A stretch of 12,251 bases of DNA from Opitutia bacterium UBA6410 (GTDB taxonomy: Bacteria > Verrucomicrobiota > Verrucomicrobiia > Opitutales > Intestinicryptomonadaceae): assembly GCA_002437405.1 (NCBI GenBank), contig DJPO01000060.1, forward strand, positions 61,302 through 73,552, written 5' to 3'. The stretch's first letter is position 1, and every line of letters begins with the position of its first letter. Below the pieces are notes generated by a model. The model was not told where the DNA came from. It did no database searches and saw only the letters and a program-made list of their open reading frames with translations. The position numbers and the translations under genes were made by a program. Below are positions 1 to 7,031 of this stretch, one piece after another.

Positions 1-341
1 AACGGGCGGTTTTGATACCAATACCAGTCGTAAATAAAGACGTTCACGCCCGCAGCGAGGGCGGCGTCGATTTTTCGGGCGACGACAATCGGGTCGGCCT
101 CGTTTTCGTATCCCCAGAGCGGAACTTTGGGCTGTTTATGCCCCGCCTTCTTCGGGACAGCCTCGTAGACGTTCTGCCATTCGCCGCAACCGTGGTCGAA
201 GATTCCCAGTTCCTTCCAACGGGCTTCGGGTTGATATGCAGGCCAAACGTAAGCTGCGACATCGTACTCGGCTGCATTTGCAGAAAACGCGGCAAAAATC
301 GAACCGATTGCCGCCGTGAATTTCAGTATTTTCATATTCAT
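1..341 (-). CDS. Secreted GH99/WbsX-like protein, 5' part only
   Basis: The reading frame is open from an ATG at 341 to the left edge, giving 113 residues and no stop. The N-terminus reads as a signal peptide: MNMKILK, a hydrophobic stretch, then a likely cleavage after SANAA near residue 24. The mature part starts YDVAAYVWPAYQPEARWKE and continues with VPLWGYENEADPIVVARKID and then GVNVFIYDWYWY at residues 98-109. This is the opening of the glycosyltransferase WbsX / glycoside hydrolase family 99-like domain, whose members are often secreted and linked to complex glycans. I infer an exported polysaccharide-active enzyme; substrate and catalytic residues lie outside the window. A GGAAA-like site sits about 5 nt before the ATG. 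A second in-frame ATG at 335 is possible. The gene is divergent from the HIT gene, with 136 bp between the two starts. Confidence 0.85.
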   Translation of the reverse strand, partial: MNMKILKFTAAIGSIFAAFSANAAEYDVAAYVWPAYQPEARWKELGIFDHGCGEWQNVYEAVPKKAGHKQPKVPLWGYENEADPIVVARKIDAALAAGVNVFIYDWYWYQNRP

Positions 342-432
342 AGTTTTTCCGATTTAAATTTAGTTCAACCCATATAAAATTTTTCAAAAAAATACAACAC
401 AAATATACATTTTGGAACAGGGGGCGAAACAG

Positions 433-462
433 TTGACAAACACCGCGCAATGTGGTTCTATT
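433..462 (+). promoter_or_regulatory. Candidate sigma-70-type promoter of the HIT-phoH-pgpH-lpxD unit
   Basis: A perfect TTGACA lies at 433-438. Eighteen bases further on is TCTATT (457-462), a 4/6 match to the -10 consensus; TTCTAT at 17-nt spacing is the alternative. Transcription would begin near 468, only about 10 nt before the ATG at 478, and no Shine-Dalgarno sequence is visible there. The promoter lies downstream of an in-frame TTG at 412, which argues against the longer reading of the HIT gene. This is pattern evidence only. Confidence 0.5.
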
Positions 463-477
463 TCCGACGTGAATAAT

Positions 478-981
478 ATGCAAAGACTACATTCATACTG
501 GCGAATGCCGTATATCGAAGCCCCCAAGCCGCGCGACGATTCGGGCAAAAAAGGCGGCAATCCGTTTTTGGAGATGGCGGCTTCCGACGACTTTAAAAAA
601 TTCCACATACTCTGGAAGGGCAAATATTCGTTTATCGTGATGAACAAATTTCCGTACAACTGCGGACATCTGCTCGTCCTGCCCCTGCGGGAAATCGGCG
701 ACATCGAGCTTCTGGAGGGCGACGAAAAGGCGGAATTCTTCGACGCGGTAATCCGCGCCAAGCGCATTTTGAGAAAGGCAATGAACCCCGACGCGTTTAA
801 CGTCGGCTTCAATTTGGGCTCGAAAGCGGGAGCGGGAATACCGCAGCACCTGCACTGCCACATAGTCCCGCGCTGGGACGGCGACACGAACTTTATGCCC
901 GTAATTTCCGACACGCGCGTATTGCCAGAATCGCTCGATACGCTTTGGGTCAAACTCAAAAAATTTGCCGACGAAGAATAA
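478..981 (+). CDS. HIT-family nucleotide phosphorylase/hydrolase (Ap4A phosphorylase-like)
   Basis: This cytosolic protein has 167 residues. It carries the histidine triad motif QHLHCHIVPRW, with H124, H126 and H128 as the H-x-H-x-H core; in this family the middle histidine forms the nucleotidyl intermediate. Other family blocks are YWRMPYIEAPK at 7-17, NCGHLLVLP at 61-69 and FNVGFNLGSKAGAG at 107-120. The RMPYIEAP start and the DGDTNFMPV tail after the triad resemble actinobacterial diadenosine tetraphosphate phosphorylases of the Rv2613c type more than FHIT or HINT. Its expected substrates are dinucleoside polyphosphates or similar nucleotides; the exact one is not readable. I chose ATG 478 because homologues start at about this point and a TTGACA box lies between it and the in-frame TTG at 412. 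It is the first gene of a packed four-gene unit, with phoH starting 2 nt after its stop. Confidence 0.9.
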   Translation: MQRLHSYWRMPYIEAPKPRDDSGKKGGNPFLEMAASDDFKKFHILWKGKYSFIVMNKFPYNCGHLLVLPLREIGDIELLEGDEKAEFFDAVIRAKRILRKAMNPDAFNVGFNLGSKAGAGIPQHLHCHIVPRWDGDTNFMPVISDTRVLPESLDTLWVKLKKFADEE

Positions 982-983
982 TT

Positions 984-1958
984 ATGGCGGCCGTCGAAAA
1001 AACCCTGACATTCGAAAACGCCCAAAGGCTCGCCGAAACCTACGGCAACCGCCCAGAAAATCTCGAGGCGGCGGAGGAGAAGCTCGGCGTGAAAATCGTC
1101 TCGCGCGACGGTTGGCTGAAAATCGAGGGCGCGAAAAGGAAGGTCGAAACGGCGTTCGACTTTTTCCGAACCCTCGGGTCGGCGCGCTCGCAGGGAATCA
1201 GAATCAGCCCGTTCGACTTCCGCAGTATGCTCGAGCGCGCGGCGGGCGGAAACCTCGAAGAGATTGTCGAAGTTTTCGAAAATCCCGTCGTCGTAAACTT
1301 AAAGAGAAAGAGCATTGTTCCGAAGAATCTAAATCAAAAGCGTTATCTGAATCTTTTTAAGGACAACGAAATCGTCTTCGGAATCGGCCCCGCGGGCACG
1401 GGGAAAACGTACCTCGCGACGGCTTGGGCTTTGAAAATGCTTCAGGAAAAGAAAGTCGAACGCATAATCCTGACCCGCCCCGCAGTCGAGGCGGGCGAAG
1501 AGCTGGGCTTCCTCCCCGGCGACCTACAAGAAAAGCTCCTGCCCTACCTGCGACCGCTCTACGATGCAATCTACGATATGCTCGGCGCGGAGGACACGCA
1601 GAAGCTGATGGAACGCCAAATCATAGAAATCGCCCCGCTCGCGTACATGCGCGGCAGGACGCTTCAAAACGCGTTCGTAATCCTCGACGAAGCGCAGAAC
1701 ACGACTTCCGAGCAAATGATGATGTTTTTGACGCGTCTGGGCGAAGGTTCGCGAATGGCGGTTACGGGCGACATCACGCAAACCGACCTGCCCAAGCGCA
1801 AGAAATCGGGATTGAGGGAGGCGTTAAAAGTGCTCGAAAACATAGGCGGAATCAAGCAGTTTTATTTCAAATCGTGCGATGTTGTCCGCCACCCGCTCGT
1901 TACGCGCATAGTCAATGCGTACGAGTCAACCCGCAAGGAAACTCCAGATGTTCAATAG
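984..1958 (+). CDS. phoH: PhoH-like ATPase
   Basis: The product is a 324-residue P-loop ATPase of the PhoH/PhoL family. The Walker A motif GPAGTGKT is at 135-142, Walker B FVILDEAQN at 231-239 and the sensor-like TGDITQTDLP at 261-270; RHPLV at 302-306 is typical of the C-terminus. The first 115 residues form the usual N-terminal region (FENAQRLAETYGN, then GVKIVSRDGWLKI), which resembles a small KH-like RNA-binding module. PhoH proteins are thought to act in RNA metabolism and often lie next to ybeY, but ybeY is not adjacent here. ATG 984 is preferred over the upstream in-frame start at 945 because it lies 2 nt after the HIT stop and gives the normal family length. The gene overlaps the next start by 11 nt, which suggests translational coupling. 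Confidence 0.95.
   Translation: MAAVEKTLTFENAQRLAETYGNRPENLEAAEEKLGVKIVSRDGWLKIEGAKRKVETAFDFFRTLGSARSQGIRISPFDFRSMLERAAGGNLEEIVEVFENPVVVNLKRKSIVPKNLNQKRYLNLFKDNEIVFGIGPAGTGKTYLATAWALKMLQEKKVERIILTRPAVEAGEELGFLPGDLQEKLLPYLRPLYDAIYDMLGAEDTQKLMERQIIEIAPLAYMRGRTLQNAFVILDEAQNTTSEQMMMFLTRLGEGSRMAVTGDITQTDLPKRKKSGLREALKVLENIGGIKQFYFKSCDVVRHPLVTRIVNAYESTRKETPDVQ
1935..1940 (+). promoter_or_regulatory. Shine-Dalgarno site that fixes the pgpH start
   Basis: AAGGAA lies inside the 3' end of phoH, 7 nt before ATG 1948. It is the clearest ribosome binding site in the window, and it favours 1948 over the in-frame ATG at 1915, which has no such site. Confidence 0.6.
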
Positions 1959-4266
1959 CATAAAAAAATACAGAACCGAGCGCGCCAAGCGCAAGCTCGA
2001 AGAGCCGAACAAGGCGACAAATTGGCGGAAAAAGCGCAAGCTCGCAGCGACAATCGGGGCGGTTTTCGCGATGTCGTTCGCGGTCTATTTCATATGCTTT
2101 GCGTACAAATCGCCGATTGTCCCGCAGGTGTTTTCGAACAAAGTTGCGCAGGTGCACTTGGTCTCGCCCTTCGAATTTTCGTATATCAGCGAAATCCAGA
2201 CGCAGGCAAAACGCAACCAAAGCGCGGAGAGAATCCCGCCCTTCTATAAGATAAATCCCGAGTCCGTCGCAAACGTGCAGGATTCGATAAAGGCGCTCGT
2301 CGCGATTTTCAAGGACTTGCGCCCCGACGACGAATCCGCCGCGAAAAATTCCGCCGAATTCTACGACGATCTCTCCTCGAAAATCAAGAACTCAACCAAG
2401 CTGACGATAAGCCCCGACGACATCAAAACAATCCTCGCGGAGACGACCGCCGAGAGTTGCAGGAACATCTTCAGCCACGTCGCCTTTGCAATGCGTACGA
2501 TTTTGCGTCAGGGCATATACGCCGACGGCGACAAAATCTTTGCGGGCGCGGACAACACGGACTTCCCGAAAGTGGACATCGAGGGCGTCTCGCCGCAATA
2601 CACGGCGCGCGCTGTGAGCGAAACGACGGCGAAGGCGGAGCTTTTCGACAAGCTCAAAAATATGGGGGTCTCCAACGCGCTTTCGCTTGCGATATACCGC
2701 ACCGTAGTGCACGAAATCCGCCCGAACATCGAGTTCGACGAGCAAAAGACGAAATCGCTCCGAGAAAAAGCGCGAGAAAATATCCGCCCGATTGTCGTGA
2801 AAGTCCGCGAGGGCGAAACGATTCTCGACGCCTCTTCGATGTCCACGCCAATAATGCAGGAAAAGCTCAGAGCGTATAAAAACGAGCTTTCCAAACGCCG
2901 CGATCTCGGGCAGTACACGAATGCGTTCAGGTACATCGACTACGTAATCTGCCTGCTTTTGATGACCACAGCGTCGCTCTTTTTCGTAATCAGCAAGACG
3001 CTGAAGAACAAAAAGCCGCGGACGGTTTTGATATTTTCCACATTGCTGATTCTGAACCTCGCGATGGAGCGGTTCATTATCCACCTAAGCAACGCCGAGT
3101 ATTTCGACACGAACACGACGTTCCTGCAGATTTTCGCGTTCGGCACGCCCATTATGCTCGGGCCGATTATCCAAGTTCTGCTCTTCGGCTCGTACACGGG
3201 CTTTGTAATGGCGATTCTAATCGCCGCCCTCACGACTATGATGATCGGCGAAAGCGTAATGATTTTCGTGCTCTTTTTGGCGGCGGCATTGGTTGCAATC
3301 TATTTTTGCGACGGCGCGCAAAGCCGCTCGCGCGTGATTTTCGGCGGAATGATTTACGGTATGTTCCTCGCGTTTTTCTCGTTCATAATAAGCTCTGCCA
3401 ATGGTGCGCCGATTAACATCGCGGGCTGGCAGTCGCTGCTGGCGATTGCCGCGGGCGGCTTTACGGGCATCTTCGCGACGGTCGTTCTGCCGATTATCGA
3501 AAAAATCTTCGGGATATACTCGAACATCGCGCTAATCGAATACACCGACTTCAACAATCCGCTTCTGCGCCGCCTGCAAATCGAAGCCCCTGGGACTTAC
3601 CACCACAGTGTGATGGTTTCGTTCCTCTCGGAGCACGCGGCGGTCGCGGTATCGGCAAACCCGATGGTATGCCGCGTCGGCGCGCTCTACCACGACATCG
3701 GGAAAATCGTAAAGCCCGAATTCTTTTCCGAAAATCAGGGCGGCGGCAAAAATCCGCACGACGACCAAAATCCCTCGATGAGCGCGCTCATCATCAAAAA
3801 CCACATCAAAGAGGGCGTCGAGCTTGCGAGAATTTCGAAAATGCCGCCGCAGGTAATCGACGCAATCAGGCAGCACCACGGCACTTCGATTATTTCGTTC
3901 TTCTACAACAAGGCGGTGAAACTCGCCGAAGAGCAAAACACCGCCGCCGACGCAACCCAGCCCCTGCGCGAAATCGGCGTCGACGAAAGCAACTACCGCC
4001 ACGAGGGCGTCAAGCCGCAGACGGTCGAGAACGCGATTATTATGCTGGCGGACTCTTGCGAGGCGGCATCGAGGTCGCTCAAAAAGGTTACGCAGCACGG
4101 AATCGCCGAGCTTGTCGACGCAATCGTCAAGGGCAAAATCTCGGACGGGCAGCTCGACGAGTGCCCGATTACGATAAAACAGATTTCGAAAATAAAACAG
4201 AGCTTCGTGTTCACAATGATGAATATGCTGCACACGAGAGTCGAATACAATAACGGTAAAAAATAA
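1948..4266 (+). CDS. pgpH: 7TM-7TMR HD-domain phosphodiesterase, PgpH-like
   Basis: This is a 772-residue inner-membrane protein. A basic cytosolic tail (1-31) is followed by one membrane helix (about 32-52), a large extracytoplasmic 7TMR-HDED-type domain (about 55-320), a cluster of hydrophobic helices (about 330-520) and a cytosolic HD domain (about 545-700). The HD metal and active-site residues are all present: H553 in YHHSVMV, H582-D583 in YHDIGK, H604-D605 in NPHD, H619 in KNHIKEG and H643-H644 in QHHGT. Listeria PgpH, with the same architecture, hydrolyses c-di-AMP to pApA in response to envelope or osmotic cues. I infer the same activity, which has not been shown for this protein. The start overlaps phoH by 11 nt and has a good Shine-Dalgarno site. 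The lpxD start follows 1 nt after the stop, which ties the protein to an envelope operon. Confidence 0.92.
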   Translation: MFNSIKKYRTERAKRKLEEPNKATNWRKKRKLAATIGAVFAMSFAVYFICFAYKSPIVPQVFSNKVAQVHLVSPFEFSYISEIQTQAKRNQSAERIPPFYKINPESVANVQDSIKALVAIFKDLRPDDESAAKNSAEFYDDLSSKIKNSTKLTISPDDIKTILAETTAESCRNIFSHVAFAMRTILRQGIYADGDKIFAGADNTDFPKVDIEGVSPQYTARAVSETTAKAELFDKLKNMGVSNALSLAIYRTVVHEIRPNIEFDEQKTKSLREKARENIRPIVVKVREGETILDASSMSTPIMQEKLRAYKNELSKRRDLGQYTNAFRYIDYVICLLLMTTASLFFVISKTLKNKKPRTVLIFSTLLILNLAMERFIIHLSNAEYFDTNTTFLQIFAFGTPIMLGPIIQVLLFGSYTGFVMAILIAALTTMMIGESVMIFVLFLAAALVAIYFCDGAQSRSRVIFGGMIYGMFLAFFSFIISSANGAPINIAGWQSLLAIAAGGFTGIFATVVLPIIEKIFGIYSNIALIEYTDFNNPLLRRLQIEAPGTYHHSVMVSFLSEHAAVAVSANPMVCRVGALYHDIGKIVKPEFFSENQGGGKNPHDDQNPSMSALIIKNHIKEGVELARISKMPPQVIDAIRQHHGTSIISFFYNKAVKLAEEQNTAADATQPLREIGVDESNYRHEGVKPQTVENAIIMLADSCEAASRSLKKVTQHGIAELVDAIVKGKISDGQLDECPITIKQISKIKQSFVFTMMNMLHTRVEYNNGKK

Positions 4267-4267
4267 T

Positions 4268-5329
4268 ATGAAATATCCCCTCAGCGAAATAGTAAAACTC
4301 TTCGACAAACCCGAAGTTTGCGGAAACGCGGGCGTGGAATTGTCGGCAATCGCCGCAATCGACCGCGCAAAGCCGACAGACCTGACTTTTCTGGGCAACA
4401 AAAAATACGCCCACCTCGTACCCCAAACCAAAGCGGGCGCAATCCTCCTGCCCCGCGACTACAAAGGGGAGATTCCCGCCGAAACCACGGTCGTGAGGGT
4501 CGACAACCCCTCCGCCGAACTCGCGAAAATCGGCGCGCTCATCGAAAAGGCTCTGTGGCCAGAAATCAAGCCCGCAATCCATCCAAGCGCGGCAATCGAC
4601 CCGTCCGCGAAAATCGGCAAAAACGTATTCGTCGGTCCGAACGTCTCGATTTGCGAGGGCGCGGAAATCGCCGATGGCGCGGTTTTGCAGGGCAACAACT
4701 ACATCGGCAGATTCGCGAAAATCGGCGAAAACGCATTCCTTATGCCCACGAGCGTCGTTATGGACTACTGCGAACTGCGCAAGGGCGCGAGACTCCAGCC
4801 CGGGGCTGTCATCGGCTCGGACGGATACGGATACGAATTCGTCAACGGCGTGCACGTTAAAATTCCGCAAGTCGGAAAGGTCGTCGTCGGCGAAAACGTC
4901 GAAATCGGCGCAAACACCTGCGTTGACAGGGCGCGCTTCGACAAGACTATTATCGGCGACGGTACTAAAATCGACAACTTGGTTCAAATCGCCCACAATG
5001 TCGAAATCGGACAGGGCGCGCTGCTGGTCTCGCAGGTCGGGATTTCGGGCAGTACGAAAATCGGCAACTACGCGGTGCTCGGCGGACAGGTCGGCGTCGC
5101 GGGACATTTGCACATCGGCGACGGCGCGATGATAGGCGGACAAAGCGGCGTAAACGGCGACATTCCCCCGAAGTCGTACATGCGCGGCACGCCTCCCCGC
5201 CCCTATCTGAAGGCGCACAAAATCGAAATTCTAATCGGGCATTTGGCGGACTTGTTCGACAGAGTAAAAGACCTCGAGAAGCACTTGGGAATAGAGAAGA
5301 AAACTTTTACTTCCTCCCACAAGAAATAG
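4268..5329 (+). CDS. lpxD: UDP-3-O-acylglucosamine N-acyltransferase LpxD
   Basis: LpxD transfers a 3-hydroxyacyl chain from acyl-carrier protein to the 2-amino group of UDP-3-O-acylglucosamine, the third step of lipid A synthesis. The product is 353 residues, close to the roughly 340 of E. coli LpxD. The N-terminal uridine-binding domain (about 1-100) includes LTFLGNKKYAHLVP at 39-52. It is followed by the left-handed beta-helix of hexapeptide repeats (about 103-300, with units such as IDPSAKIGKNVFVG and VEIGANTCVD) and a C-terminal helix. H243 in NLVQIAHNVEIG is the expected catalytic base, and GSDGYGYEF at 183-191 is a family block. The gene is last in the HIT-phoH-pgpH unit, 1 nt after pgpH, with no clear Shine-Dalgarno, so translation is probably coupled. 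A strong hairpin terminator follows. Confidence 0.97.
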   Translation: MKYPLSEIVKLFDKPEVCGNAGVELSAIAAIDRAKPTDLTFLGNKKYAHLVPQTKAGAILLPRDYKGEIPAETTVVRVDNPSAELAKIGALIEKALWPEIKPAIHPSAAIDPSAKIGKNVFVGPNVSICEGAEIADGAVLQGNNYIGRFAKIGENAFLMPTSVVMDYCELRKGARLQPGAVIGSDGYGYEFVNGVHVKIPQVGKVVVGENVEIGANTCVDRARFDKTIIGDGTKIDNLVQIAHNVEIGQGALLVSQVGISGSTKIGNYAVLGGQVGVAGHLHIGDGAMIGGQSGVNGDIPPKSYMRGTPPRPYLKAHKIEILIGHLADLFDRVKDLEKHLGIEKKTFTSSHKK

Positions 5330-5335
5330 AACGAC

Positions 5336-5372
5336 AAAAAAGCGGGAAATTTTTTATTTTTCCCGCTTTTTT
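5336..5372. terminator. Bidirectional Rho-independent terminator between lpxD and lpxR
   Basis: Two perfect 14-nt complementary arms (5336-5349 and 5359-5372) flank a 9-nt T-rich loop. Each arm has a GCGGGAAA core and ends in a run of six A or T, so a U-tract follows the stem on either strand. The site is 7 nt after the lpxD stop and 29 nt after the lpxR stop on the opposite strand, as expected for a shared terminator between convergent genes. Confidence 0.9.
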
Positions 5373-5400
5373 ATTCTTTAAGTTTTTCGACGTCTCCAAA

Positions 5401-6423
5401 CTAAAAAGCGTATTTCAAAGTCGCCGACCAGAACATATGGACGGGGTGGCTTTGCCCGTTGAATTCGGCACTGCGAAGCGTGTAGGCAAGCTCGAGCTCC
5501 GTGCGCATAAGCCGCGCGGAAATCCCCGCACGAAAATCACCGACGAGCCACTTGGGCGTTACGCTGCGGCTCGAAGTAAAAGCGTTGCCGTTGAGCGTAA
5601 TGTCGTAGCCGACAAGCCGCGCGACGCCGCCCGCGTAGCCGTACAAGTGCCAATCCGCCTCTTCGCCCGTGCGCCACTGAACGTCCGCGCCGTCGGAATA
5701 GGTTATCGCGTTCGAGGCAAAATTATAGGGCATATTAAGCCCGAATCTGAGCAGCCCTCCAGCCTCGGCGCGGGTTGCGACATTGCCCAAGTCCGCCGCA
5801 CCCGTCGCGAGAATGTCGAAGTCAAAATTTTTGCCGATTTTCGTGCGGACAATCCGCTGCGTGTGGCGGTAGGAAAAGACGAAGCCGAATTCGTTTTTTA
5901 TCTGCTCGTGCCAGCCCATCGGCCAGTGGGCGTCGATTATGCTGTGGTAAAATTTCTGGGCGTCTTCGGCGAGTGAAATCGGCCCGACGACCCCCAAGTT
6001 CACGGTGAAGCTATCGAGCGTATCGCACGTCGCCAAATGCGAGCCGAAGCCAGCGTAAAGCCAGCCCGCGTAGGGTCTGTCCCAAGTCGGGGGATTGGGG
6101 TTTTCGATGTCGGTGGGCACATACATGCCCTGCCCGATTGAAATGCTTTCGTACGCCTGAGCGTCGGCAGGCGCGATATATTTTAGCGCCGCGAATTGCA
6201 GGAAGCTTGTGGGCAGATTTTCACCGCTTTGCGTGTACGAAAGTTTCAAGCCGTTCGTGTAGTATCTGTCGGAAAAACCGAAGTCGTTTTCGACGGTAAA
6301 CGACAGTTTACGCCAGTCGGGAAGCGTCCTGTTCGCGAAAGTTTCCGCCGCGGCCTGCGCCGCCCACGAAAAAGCGGGCAGCGAGCACGCCAGAATAATT
6401 GACAAAATTCGGGAAATTCTCAT
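5401..6423 (-). CDS. lpxR: LpxR-type outer membrane lipid A 3'-O-deacylase
   Basis: The product has 340 residues with a signal peptide (MRISRILSIILACSLPAFSWAAQ, cut around 26). It shows the signatures of the LpxR/DUF2219 family: VENDFGFSDRYYTNGLKLSY at 44-63, SIGQGMYVPTDI at 95-106, DRPYAGWLYAGF at 115-126 and QKFYHSIIDAHWPMGWHEQI at 156-175. Salmonella LpxR is a calcium-dependent beta-barrel that removes the 3'-acyloxyacyl group of lipid A. By motif, N46-D47 correspond to its conserved Asn-Asp pair, and H160 is my candidate for the catalytic histidine, without an alignment. Alternating strands and a C-terminal phenylalanine (LKYAF) fit an outer-membrane barrel. The gene is convergent with lpxD and shares its terminator. 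Its start is 11 nt from that of divergent rsmD, so its promoter must lie inside rsmD; I could not find convincing boxes. The exact bond cleaved is unproven. Confidence 0.88.
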   Translation of the reverse strand: MRISRILSIILACSLPAFSWAAQAAAETFANRTLPDWRKLSFTVENDFGFSDRYYTNGLKLSYTQSGENLPTSFLQFAALKYIAPADAQAYESISIGQGMYVPTDIENPNPPTWDRPYAGWLYAGFGSHLATCDTLDSFTVNLGVVGPISLAEDAQKFYHSIIDAHWPMGWHEQIKNEFGFVFSYRHTQRIVRTKIGKNFDFDILATGAADLGNVATRAEAGGLLRFGLNMPYNFASNAITYSDGADVQWRTGEEADWHLYGYAGGVARLVGYDITLNGNAFTSSRSVTPKWLVGDFRAGISARLMRTELELAYTLRSAEFNGQSHPVHMFWSATLKYAF

Positions 6424-6428
6424 ACTCT
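6399..6428 (+). promoter_or_regulatory. Candidate promoter of rsmD-pilT, inside the lpxR 5' end
   Basis: A perfect TTGACA (6399-6404) is followed after 18 nt by TACTCT (6423-6428), a weak -10 that keeps the T-A...T positions. The start point would fall at about 6434-6436, at the rsmD ATG itself (6435), which predicts a leaderless or nearly leaderless mRNA. No Shine-Dalgarno is present. The TTGACA overlaps the signal-peptide codons of lpxR on the other strand, so coding constraint alone could explain it. Confidence 0.4.
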
Positions 6429-6434
6429 AAAAAA

Positions 6435-7031
6435 ATGAGAATTACATCGGGTTTTGCAAGGGGAATATTCCTCGACGCCCCGCGCGGCGACAACACGCGC
6501 CCCGCAACCGACGCCGCAAGACAGGCGATTTTCTCGTCGCTCGGCGATTTTACACTCAGAGCGAAAGTTCTGGATTTGTTTGCGGGAACGGGCTCGTACG
6601 GTTTGGAGGCGTTGAGCCGCGGGGCTGCCGAGGCGTTTTTTGTCGAGTCCGACCGCAACGCGCTCGCCGTTTTGCGGGCGAACATTGCGCGGGTAAAAAA
6701 GGCGGTCGAGTCCGCGGGCGAAAAATTTTCGGCAAAGGTAATCGCCGCCGACTGCACAAAATGCGGGCTACTTTCCGAAAAATCCTTCGACATAGTTTTC
6801 GCCGACCCGCCCTACCGAATGTATGACGACCCAAAAACCGCCCCAAAACTCTTCGCGCTCTTCGCGCAACTTTCAAGCCCCGATACGCTTTTTATAATCG
6901 AAGCCCCCGCGCAATTTGACCTCGCCGCCGCCCCCAAGCCCGACGGATTCGCGTTTTCGGAAATCAAGAGGCTCGGGAAAAAATCGGCGGGAAAACCCTC
7001 GCAAATCATCTTCAAAATCGAAAAGCAATGA
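6435..7031 (+). CDS. rsmD: 16S rRNA (guanine966-N2)-methyltransferase RsmD
   Basis: RsmD methylates G966 of 16S rRNA using S-adenosylmethionine during assembly of the small ribosomal subunit. The 198-residue product begins MRITSGFARG and has TRPATDAARQAIFSSLG at 21-37, the family's usual N-terminal block. The SAM-binding motif VLDLFAGTGSYGLE is at 45-58, the acidic residue after strand 2 is in ESDRNA at 71-76 and the catalytic ADPPY is at 123-127. Start choice: ATG 6435 gives the family-typical N-terminus, while the upstream in-frame option at 6399 adds a tail that would run across the lpxR start. The gene is divergent from lpxR with 11 nt between start codons and overlaps pilT by four bases (ATGA), so those two are probably co-translated. 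Confidence 0.95.
   Translation: MRITSGFARGIFLDAPRGDNTRPATDAARQAIFSSLGDFTLRAKVLDLFAGTGSYGLEALSRGAAEAFFVESDRNALAVLRANIARVKKAVESAGEKFSAKVIAADCTKCGLLSEKSFDIVFADPPYRMYDDPKTAPKLFALFAQLSSPDTLFIIEAPAQFDLAAAPKPDGFAFSEIKRLGKKSAGKPSQIIFKIEKQ

Noticed and set aside
412..477. In-frame TTG giving a 22-residue longer HIT protein
   Set aside because: The extension has no family similarity, and a perfect TTGACA promoter box lies inside it, so ATG 478 is the better start.
384..1025. 213-codon minus-strand frame opposite the HIT gene
   Set aside because: The plus strand encodes an unmistakable HIT protein. The antisense frame lacks any motif and crosses the intergenic promoter region.
3532..4431. 299-codon minus-strand frame opposite the HD domain of pgpH
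   Set aside because: Antisense to conserved HD-domain codons, with no domain match. Long stop-free antisense frames are common here because the codon bias avoids the antisense stop triplets.
4211..5218. 335-codon open frame on the minus strand opposite lpxD, with repeated acidic/arginine-rich units
   Set aside because: It is the antisense shadow of the hexapeptide repeats of lpxD. The repetition follows the lpxD beta-helix codons, and the frame has no recognisable domain of its own.
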